From Anaerolineae bacterium (GTDB lineage Bacteria; Chloroflexota; Anaerolineae; Anaerolineales; Anaerolineaceae), in assembly GCA_016213455.1 (NCBI GenBank), contig JACRAG010000007.1, positions 1 through 5,293 of the forward strand: DNA of 5,293 bases, read 5' to 3'. The notes beneath the pieces are model-generated. The model had not been told where the DNA came from. It saw only the letters and a program-made list of their open reading frames with translations, and ran no database searches. The position numbers and the translations under genes are program-made. Shown here in pieces: positions 1 to 5,148 of this stretch (the first letter of the stretch is position 1; each line of letters starts with the position of its first letter).

Positions 1-674
1 CCGTATGTATGTCCATCCGTCAGCAAAATCAGCTGGCGCATGTAACGGGGGTCAATGCTGCGCAACTGTTGAATTCCCAGCTGGAGTCCCTGCAATATTT
101 CCGTTCCACCACCCGTTTGGAGCAAGCTGATCCGGTTATCTTCACGCTGCAATTCGGAAACCCGCGTCGGGGGAATGACCACTTCAGCACGGTCGGAAAA
201 TGCCACAACCGAGAAAAGATCCTGGTTGCGGAATTGCCGGAGCAGCTGCATAGCGCTGGCTTTGACCATGTCCATTCGTGCGCCATGCATGGATGTTGAC
301 CGGTCCAGGACAAGACAGAGATGATACGGTGGCAGATCTTTGAAGTCAAAGTCGGCTGTACAGATCAGTTCTAACAGCACGTAATGAAGCTGTTGTTCAG
401 CAATTCGAGGAACGATGGATCGACTGTACTTGACATTAACCGAAACCTCAGGTCCGCGCTTTAATTCATCGGGAAGTTTGGCGTCATAATGCGCACGCCG
501 TTGATTATTGGACAGCGTATCGTAAGCTTCCTGGATGGCGATGAATTGTTCAGACGAACTCTCATCTTTATTAATGTCCGGATGATATCGTCGGGCCAGA
601 TCAAAATAGGCCGCTCGGATTTCATCCGGAGAAGCGTCGTAAGGGACTCCAAGGGTAATGTAGTAATCGACCAA
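1..674 (-). CDS. J-domain plus von Willebrand factor A (vWA) protein, 3' end beyond the window
   Basis: The 224 visible codons read as an N-terminal J domain (about residues 3-66) followed by a vWA domain (from about 117 to the edge). The J domain has the diagnostic HPD at 31-33 and the helix III-IV pattern FIAIQEAYDTLS. No Gly/Phe region or zinc-finger cysteines follow, so it is a class C type J protein, expected to stimulate an Hsp70 such as DnaK. The vWA domain keeps a full MIDAS metal site: DRSTS at 124-128, the Thr of TGGGT (T191) and the Asp of LTDG (D220). Residues about 75-110 form a beta-rich stretch linking the two. No signal peptide or membrane segment is visible. The start is a TTG at 674-672, the only start codon between an in-frame TAG and the J domain. 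The Shine-Dalgarno sequence is weak (GGCAGGG), and the gene begins 12 bases after the phosphatase stop, so translation is probably coupled. A role as chaperone-linked adaptor for the kinase/phosphatase pair is inference. The C-terminus is not visible. Confidence 0.88.
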   Translation of the reverse strand, partial: MVDYYITLGVPYDASPDEIRAAYFDLARRYHPDINKDESSSEQFIAIQEAYDTLSNNQRRAHYDAKLPDELKRGPEVSVNVKYSRSIVPRIAEQQLHYVLLELICTADFDFKDLPPYHLCLVLDRSTSMHGARMDMVKASAMQLLRQFRNQDLFSVVAFSDRAEVVIPPTRVSELQREDNRISLLQTGGGTEILQGLQLGIQQLRSIDPRYMRQLILLTDGHTY

Positions 675-686
675 AGTTTTCCCTGC

Positions 687-1589
687 CTAACTCAGATACT
701 CGACCAGAATAACACTGATGTTATCTGGTCCCCCTGCTGCATTGGCTGCATCGACCAGCTGGTGACAGGCTAACGTCAAATTCTTGTTCGAATTGATAAT
801 CCGGAAAATCTCTGTTTCGGTAATCGTGCCCCACAACCCATCACTGCAAATCATCAAGTAACCGGGATGCGGGAACTCAAAGGTATTGATGTCCGGCCGG
901 AATGGTTCTGCCTGGCCCAAAGCCCGGTACAGCACATTCCGTTGTGGATGAGTCAACACTTCTTTCTCAGTAATTTGACCCAACTCCAACAAACGCTGAA
1001 CATAGGAATGATCATGGGTCGCCACAACAATGCGCCCATCCGGGTAAACAAAGTACCCTCGGCTGTCACCAACATGGGCAAAGGTGACCTGCTGCCCCAG
1101 CACCAGGGCTGCAGTCAGGGTGGTTCCACCGCCAGGTGCATGGCGTTGAACGGCGCGATGCGCTTCACGCACACCGCCTTCCATGATTTCCTGAATGCTC
1201 TCGCTTAAACCCTCGTCACTGGAACCCAGCAGGGGTGAATACAACTTGCTCATCACATAATCCACCATAGTCCGGGCGGCAGCACTGCTGGCAACCTCTC
1301 CGTTTTGATGCCCACCCATGCCGTCAGCTACCACATAGACGCCCAAAGGAAGGTCGCGCACCCCATCTGCCAAAACCGCAGTCAAGGCAAAAATTGTATC
1401 TTCGTTATGATCGCGCTGCCGGCCATCAGATTGTGCCGTACCGACCGCCATTTGCGGTGGGCGTAGCGTCATCGGGCGTTTGGTAACGATTTGCAACTGC
1501 TCTTCAGATAAAGGCGCGGTTTCAACCCCAATCCGAATGGGCTCAGCACTTTTTTTCTGACCGAAAATTTTCTTTATAAAGTCAAACAC
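687..1589 (-). CDS. PP2C-family (PPM) Ser/Thr protein phosphatase
   Basis: Metal-dependent phosphatase that should remove phosphate from Ser/Thr residues, most simply those added by the kinase encoded just upstream. All family motifs are present (300-residue numbering): RDHNED at 59-64, DGMGGH at 89-94, GTTL at 155-158, HVGDSRGY at 172-179, CSDGLWG at 248-254 and GGPDNISVI at 286-294. The expected metal ligands are therefore intact (E63/D64, D89, G90, D250, D289), and the enzyme is predicted active. The catalytic domain fills about residues 55-299. The first 50 residues are an extension that starts with a basic, hydrophobic stretch (FDFIKKIFGQKK) and continues into a probably flexible segment. 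There is no signal peptide or transmembrane helix. I place the start at the GTG at 1589-1587 because a strong Shine-Dalgarno (GGGGAGGG, 1594-1601) lies just ahead. The longer frame opens at a TTG at 1616 and has an ATG at 1607, but neither has a ribosome site. It sits 49 bases after the kinase and 12 bases before the J/vWA gene. Confidence 0.95.
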   Translation of the reverse strand: MFDFIKKIFGQKKSAEPIRIGVETAPLSEEQLQIVTKRPMTLRPPQMAVGTAQSDGRQRDHNEDTIFALTAVLADGVRDLPLGVYVVADGMGGHQNGEVASSAAARTMVDYVMSKLYSPLLGSSDEGLSESIQEIMEGGVREAHRAVQRHAPGGGTTLTAALVLGQQVTFAHVGDSRGYFVYPDGRIVVATHDHSYVQRLLELGQITEKEVLTHPQRNVLYRALGQAEPFRPDINTFEFPHPGYLMICSDGLWGTITETEIFRIINSNKNLTLACHQLVDAANAAGGPDNISVILVEYLS

Positions 1590-1593
1590 GACG

Positions 1594-1601
1594 CCCTCCC
1601 C
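1594..1601 (-). promoter_or_regulatory. Ribosome binding site that fixes the phosphatase start
   Basis: On the minus strand GGGGAGGG is followed by CGTC and then GTG. The GGAGG core lies 5 bases from that GTG. The upstream in-frame TTG (1616) and ATG (1607) have no comparable purine-rich stretch, and the ATG would place this site inside the coding sequence. The GTG at 1589 is therefore the favoured start, shortening the longest open frame by nine codons. Confidence 0.75.
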
Positions 1602-1638
1602 GAGCATGCGACGCAATGATTGTAACGGTAGCCCAACC

Positions 1639-2580
1639 TCACGCTAATAAGGCGTAAAGGATGTGATCGGAGGATCCCACGTAAAGGATATCGTTACTGA
1701 GGACTGGACTGCTGGTGATGGGTCCACCCGTTGAGAACTTCCAGCGCAAACGTCCGGTCCGGTATTCAAGGCAGTACAGGTTGCCATCCGCAGACCCACA
1801 GTACAGCGAGTCGCGATAAACCAACGGGGACCCACTCACCTGGTGATCCGTCTTGAATCGCCAGATCTCTTTTGAACTGCCCGCATCCACACAATAAATA
1901 AACCCGTCGGCGGAGCCGACAAAAATTAAATTATCCGCGTTACATGGGCTGGAAATGGAACCCTTCCCCATGCGGTAACGCCAGATTGCCCACCCTGTTT
2001 TTGCGTCTACCGAATACAGAATCGAGTCCAGTGATGTAAAGAAAAGTGAACCTTTAACAACCAGAGGTGATGAAATTATATCGCGCTTGGACTTAAAGCG
2101 CCACTTTACTGTGCCACGGAAGTCCATGCAAAGCAGATCGCCAGACTCAGAGCCAAAGTATAGTAAATCCCCGGCAATATAAGGCGAAGACCTGACTGCG
2201 CCGCCGGTGTCATATTTCCATACTCTCCGGCTGGAAGTGATATTGATGGCGTGCATACAGCCGTCGTCCGACCCCACAAAAACATGCCCTTCGGCCACTT
2301 TGGGTGAACAGCGAATGGGGCCATCCGTCGGGTACGTCCAGGAGATCTTCCCGGTCCGTTGGCTCACGGCATGCAGTCGGAAGTCTTCAGAGCCAAAAAT
2401 GGCGAGCCCCTCCGCGAACGCGGGCCGTGAGACCACACCGCCTTCAGTGGGATACTTCCACATGAATTTTCCATCACCGGCTTCAAGAGCATACATGTTG
2501 TGGTCATAGGCACCCACAAACACCATGCCGTTATCAATCGCTGGTCCGCCGCGGATCTCATCCTCACACTCAAATGTCCA
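1639..2580 (-). repeat. Eight tandem propeller repeats encoded with a period of about 120 bases
   Basis: This part of the kinase gene encodes eight degenerate copies of a 40-residue unit. The shared pattern is W, hydrophobic, then SP at +11/+12, then FVGS-x-D at +21 to +25, then a strand ending in a small residue at +30. One spacing, from repeat 4 to repeat 5, is 39 residues. The copies are similar at protein level but clearly diverged in DNA, so this is an old structural repeat and not a recent or unstable duplication. Confidence 0.85.
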
Positions 2581-3522
2581 AAGGGGTTTCGCCCCTTCTT
2601 CCTTGGCGATGCTGGTTAATGATTTGGTCGAAATACGCGAGAGGATGCCCGTTTTCTTGGCAGCTGTATACAGCGCCTCTTTCATTTGCTCGGCAGATTG
2701 GTAGCGGTCATTCGGATTGTATTGCACTGCCGTATTGATCACTGCTTCTAATTCAGGTGACACAGCCTGATTGAAACGCCGTACGGGGCGTTCATTGAAA
2801 GTGAAGGGGGTCTCAACCCGCGGATCTCGCTTGGTCAACAAGTGATGAATCGTGGCGCCGAGCGCGTAAATATCCGCGAGAGGACTTGCCTCTCCGCGAT
2901 ACTGCTCCGGTGGCGAATACCCTTCAGTGCCAATCATCGTCCCTTTTTGTCCTGCCCGGAACATCTTGGCAATGCCGAAGTCCACCAGGACAATGTGGTT
3001 TTCATGATTGACCATCACATTGGATGGCTTCATGTCCCGGAAAATGATGGGTTCGGGCTTGTGATTGTGCAAATATTGCAGCACATCACACAACTCACTT
3101 CCCCACGCCACCACCTGATCTTCCGGCATCGGACCGTCTGATTCATTCAGGTGTTCTTCAAGGTCCTTGCCATTGACAAATTCCTCAACCAGGTAAGAAC
3201 GTTGATCGTGGCTGAAATAATCGAATATTTTGGGAATGGAGGAATGATTGAGCGTAGCGAGAATGTTGGCCTCGCGCTCGAAATTTTGAATGATCGTCTG
3301 GCGCACCTGCGGGTCGCGAGCCTGGTTTATCATCTCTTTGACCGCAACCAGCTTCACCACGTTGGGAAAATGCAAATCGCGTGCACGGTAAACCGAGCCC
3401 ATCCCACCCACGCCGATCACTTCCTGAATCAGATAACGGTTAATCAGGACATTACCAGATTGTAATTGTCGCTCAGGTTGAGGATTGGGTGAGAAGCTCT
3501 GGGTAATTTGGTGAGTTTCCAC
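1639..3522 (-). CDS. Soluble Ser/Thr protein kinase with C-terminal eight-repeat PQQ-type beta-propeller
   Basis: Hanks-type (PknB-like) kinase domain at about residues 30-290. It shows the glycine loop GVGGMGSVY at 37-45, the ATP-binding Lys62 in VAVK, the helix-C Glu84, the catalytic loop FRDMKPSN at 161-168 (D163, K165, N168), DFG at 181-183, an activation segment with Thr195 and Thr199, PPE at 204-206 and Asp217 of DIYALG. The usual HRD is FRD, but Arg and Asp are kept, so the kinase should be active. A 20-residue linker leads to eight repeats that begin at Trp315, 355, 395, 435, 474, 514, 554 and 594, nearly all 40 residues apart. Each has a Pro 12 residues after the Trp and, except repeat 5, a Gly at +22. 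This matches a PQQ/BamB-like eight-bladed propeller. No transmembrane helix is present, so the propeller is predicted cytosolic, as in Streptomyces AfsK, which shares this domain order. The ligand is unknown; PQQ binding itself is not implied. The start is GTG, with AGGAG five bases upstream. First clear gene of the operon. Confidence 0.96.
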   Translation of the reverse strand: METHQITQSFSPNPQPERQLQSGNVLINRYLIQEVIGVGGMGSVYRARDLHFPNVVKLVAVKEMINQARDPQVRQTIIQNFEREANILATLNHSSIPKIFDYFSHDQRSYLVEEFVNGKDLEEHLNESDGPMPEDQVVAWGSELCDVLQYLHNHKPEPIIFRDMKPSNVMVNHENHIVLVDFGIAKMFRAGQKGTMIGTEGYSPPEQYRGEASPLADIYALGATIHHLLTKRDPRVETPFTFNERPVRRFNQAVSPELEAVINTAVQYNPNDRYQSAEQMKEALYTAAKKTGILSRISTKSLTSIAKEEGAKPLWTFECEDEIRGGPAIDNGMVFVGAYDHNMYALEAGDGKFMWKYPTEGGVVSRPAFAEGLAIFGSEDFRLHAVSQRTGKISWTYPTDGPIRCSPKVAEGHVFVGSDDGCMHAINITSSRRVWKYDTGGAVRSSPYIAGDLLYFGSESGDLLCMDFRGTVKWRFKSKRDIISSPLVVKGSLFFTSLDSILYSVDAKTGWAIWRYRMGKGSISSPCNADNLIFVGSADGFIYCVDAGSSKEIWRFKTDHQVSGSPLVYRDSLYCGSADGNLYCLEYRTGRLRWKFSTGGPITSSPVLSNDILYVGSSDHILYALLA

Positions 3523-3527
3523 TGGGT

Positions 3528-3532
3528 CTCCT
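3528..3532 (-). promoter_or_regulatory. Ribosome binding site of the kinase gene
   Basis: AGGAG on the minus strand, followed by ACCCA and the GTG start. The five-base spacing is good, and it supports GTG at 3522 as the start, since no ATG lies nearby in the same frame. Confidence 0.75.
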
Positions 3533-3536
3533 GCAA

Positions 3537-3620
3537 TTAATAAGGTTGCGGCTTGGGCGATGGCTCTTTAAACACAACAAAGGACCAGTAGCCCAGTCCC
3601 GCCTGTCCAGTCCCTACCAT
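3537..3620 (-). CDS. Possible 27-codon upstream ORF (leader peptide) ahead of the kinase
   Basis: An ATG-initiated frame, MVGTGQAGLGYW to a Pro-rich end PSPKPQPY, closes with TAA four bases before the Shine-Dalgarno of the kinase. It has no ribosome site of its own. However, its ATG lies only 9 bases downstream of the TATAAT of the predicted operon promoter, so a transcript starting at about 3622-3623 would carry it almost leaderless. It could couple or gate kinase translation. It resembles no family I recognise and may be a chance frame. The same frame stays open further upstream, antisense to purB, which I treat as accidental. Confidence 0.22.
   Translation of the reverse strand: MVGTGQAGLGYWSFVVFKEPSPKPQPY
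3593..3614. repeat. Short direct repeat CCAGTCCC, two copies 14 bases apart
   Basis: CCAGTCCC occurs at 3593-3600 and 3607-3614, with a partial third copy (CCAGT) at 3585-3589. It lies in the transcribed leader of the kinase operon, downstream of the predicted start. It could be an operator or RNA element, or merely reflect the repeated Gly codons of the possible leader ORF. Function unknown. Confidence 0.35.
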
Positions 3621-3629
3621 CTCGGTTAA

Positions 3630-3657
3630 ATTATATGTCACATCCCTCGATTTGCAA
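3630..3657 (-). promoter_or_regulatory. Predicted sigma-70-type promoter of the kinase-phosphatase-J/vWA operon
   Basis: On the minus strand TTGCAA (3657-3652, four of six to the -35 consensus) is followed by a 16-base spacer and a perfect TATAAT (3635-3630). Transcription should start near 3622-3623, giving a leader of about 100 bases before the kinase GTG. With only 49 and 12 bases between the downstream genes and no terminator-like hairpin, all three are probably one transcript. Confidence 0.6.
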
Positions 3658-3697
3658 CGAAAAAGGCCTTGCAATTTCCTTACCGAAGGAGGAAGCC

Positions 3698-3706
3698 TGT
3701 TAAAAT
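3698..3706 (+). promoter_or_regulatory. Possible extended -10 promoter element of purB
   Basis: TGTTAAAAT fits the extended -10 pattern TGnTATAAT with one mismatch in the hexamer (TAAAAT, 3701-3706). Exactly six bases separate it from the ATG of purB at 3713, so the predicted first transcribed base is the A of the start codon or within two bases of it. There is no good -35 at 16-18 bases, which extended -10 promoters can do without. The alternative is an unrecognised promoter further upstream, using the AAGGAGG at 3686-3692, but that lies 20 bases from the ATG. Confidence 0.4.
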
Positions 3707-3712
3707 AGGCAG

Positions 3713-5119
3713 ATGCCCGATTTTGATTCATACCTCTCCCCCTATTCGTGGCGCTACGCCAGTCCAGAAATGCGGACCATCTGGTCTGAAACCAACAAAC
3801 GCCTGACCTGGCGACGCATCTGGGTGATATTGGCCCAGGCCCAGTCCGAGTTCGGTCTGGTGCGCCCAGAACAGGTGGAAGAACTGCGTGCCGCGATGAA
3901 CCAGGTGGATATTCCCCGCGCGCTGGAGATCGAAGCCGAGATCCACCATGATCTGATGGCAGAAGTTCGTACCTTTGCAGAACAATGCCCGTCTGCCGGC
4001 GGTGTGATTCATTTGGGAGCAACCTCCATGGATGTGGAGGACAATGCAGATGTGCTGCGCCAGGTCGAGGCGCTGACTGTCCTCGAAAAGCGCCTGGCTG
4101 ACTTGCTTTCCGCCTTTGCGGAGAAGATCCGGGCATACGCCGCACTCCCCATCATGGCATTTACTCACCTTCAACCGGCCGAACCATCCACATTAGGTTA
4201 CCGGTTTAGCTTTTATGCGCAGGACTTAATCCAAGACGTGCAAGATTTGAGCCGGATCAAAGCCGAATTGCGCGGAAAAGGCTTCAAAGGTGCGGTCGGC
4301 ACAGCCGCCTCTTACATTGAGCTGCTGGGTGAATCGAACTACAAAACGTTCGAAGAGCGCTTGAGCAAAGCATTGAAGCTGCCGTTCTTCAATGTTGCTT
4401 CACAAACCTATCCGCGCCGGCAGGATTACGCACTGATTTCCGCCCTGGCCGGGCTGGGCAGCGTGTTGTATAAATTCGCCTTCGACCTGCGCCTCATGCA
4501 ATCGCCAGTGATTGGCGAATGGAATGAACCCTTCGCCGAAAAACAGGTCGGTTCTTCGGCCATGCCGTTCAAGCGCAACCCAATTAATGCGGAAAAAATT
4601 GACTCGCTGGCGCGTACCCTGGCTACCATGCCACAGATCGCCTGGGGGAATGCCGCTCATTCACTCCTCGAACGCACTCTGGATGACAGCGCCAACCGCC
4701 GCTCACTGATCCCTGAAGCATTCCTGATCTGTGATGAACTGCTGCGTGTGGCCACCCGCCTGGTGAAAGGACTCAAAGTCAACGAAAGCGCCATTCGCCG
4801 AAACCTGGCACGCTATGCGCCTTTCGCAGGCACAGAACGTGTACTGATGGCTATGGCGGCAGCAGGCGCCGACCGGCAGGTGATCCATGAACGACTGCGC
4901 GATCATGCGATGGCAGCCTGGCAGTCTGTGCAACAGGGGCAACCCAATCCTTTGCAAGACCTTATTGCCGCTGATCCGGTGTTTAATGCGCATCTCACAA
5001 GCCAGGCGATCAAGGAATTGATGCAGGTGGAAAGCTACACCGGAATCGCTGCAGAACGGGCAAATCAAACCGCCGAACGTATCGAAACCATGCTCCATTC
5101 TGGCGGAAGCCGTAGTTAA
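3713..5119 (+). CDS. purB: Adenylosuccinate lyase
   Basis: Fumarase/aspartase-superfamily lyase of purine synthesis. It cleaves SAICAR to AICAR plus fumarate, and adenylosuccinate to AMP plus fumarate, in the cytosol, normally as a homotetramer. The complete 468-residue product has the expected blocks: HHDLMAEV at 78-85, GATSMDVEDNA at 102-112 (substrate-binding Thr-Ser), THLQPAEP at 151-158 (conserved His152), the mobile signature loop GSSAMPFKRNP at 280-290 (catalytic Ser281/282, Lys287, Asn289), and ERTLDDSANRR at 320-330, typical of PurB as opposed to fumarase or argininosuccinate lyase. Length is in the normal range (about 430-480). The ATG at 3713 is the only reasonable start: an in-frame TAA at 3701 blocks extension and the N-terminus DFDSYLSPYSWRY looks intact. 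It is divergent from the kinase operon and followed after 29 bases by a co-directional gene. No other purine gene is in view. Confidence 0.95.
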   Translation: MPDFDSYLSPYSWRYASPEMRTIWSETNKRLTWRRIWVILAQAQSEFGLVRPEQVEELRAAMNQVDIPRALEIEAEIHHDLMAEVRTFAEQCPSAGGVIHLGATSMDVEDNADVLRQVEALTVLEKRLADLLSAFAEKIRAYAALPIMAFTHLQPAEPSTLGYRFSFYAQDLIQDVQDLSRIKAELRGKGFKGAVGTAASYIELLGESNYKTFEERLSKALKLPFFNVASQTYPRRQDYALISALAGLGSVLYKFAFDLRLMQSPVIGEWNEPFAEKQVGSSAMPFKRNPINAEKIDSLARTLATMPQIAWGNAAHSLLERTLDDSANRRSLIPEAFLICDELLRVATRLVKGLKVNESAIRRNLARYAPFAGTERVLMAMAAAGADRQVIHERLRDHAMAAWQSVQQGQPNPLQDLIAADPVFNAHLTSQAIKELMQVESYTGIAAERANQTAERIETMLHSGGSRS

Positions 5120-5136
5120 TCTAGTAAAATGATGGT

Positions 5137-5141
5137 GGAGG
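5137..5141 (+). promoter_or_regulatory. Ribosome binding site of the gene after purB
   Basis: GGAGG followed by seven bases (AAACCTT) and ATG at 5149, an ideal arrangement. It selects this ATG over the two out-of-frame ATGs at 5129 and 5132, which lie upstream of the site. Confidence 0.75.
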
Positions 5142-5148
5142 AAACCTT

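Noticed and set aside
461..652. 63-codon minus-strand ATG frame in the J-domain region
   Set aside because: It is out of frame with the J domain, which is translated from the TTG at 674 and shows the HPD motif and a clear family pattern.
867..1208. 113-codon plus-strand open frame opposite the phosphatase
   Set aside because: Lies fully antisense to conserved PP2C motifs, with no recognisable family. The same applies to the plus-strand frames at 9-299, 489-773, 2207-2509, 2842-3141 and 3151-3465.
1650..2580. Propeller repeats as evidence for PQQ binding or a quinoprotein dehydrogenase
   Set aside because: The repeats belong to the PQQ-like propeller superfamily by pattern only. No dehydrogenase catalytic residues or signal peptide are present, and the domain is fused to a kinase.
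3580..3600. Possible hairpin GGAC...GTCC in the kinase leader, considered as a terminator or attenuator
   Set aside because: Only four to five base pairs with a ten-base loop and no U-run, too weak to call.
3537..4145. 202-codon minus-strand open frame antisense to purB and the intergenic region
   Set aside because: It overlaps the strongly supported purB frame, has no recognisable domain and is Arg/Pro-rich, as expected from reading a real gene on the opposite strand. Only its last 27 codons, outside purB, were kept as a tentative upstream ORF.
3728..4174. 148-codon minus-strand open frame inside purB
   Set aside because: Shadow of purB in another frame, with no domain and no plausible ribosome site context.
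5125..5130. TAAAAT in the 29-base gap after purB, considered as a promoter for the DUF362-like gene
   Set aside because: No -35 or extended -10 TG accompanies it, and the next gene has its own ideal ribosome site 7 bases from its ATG, consistent with co-transcription from purB.
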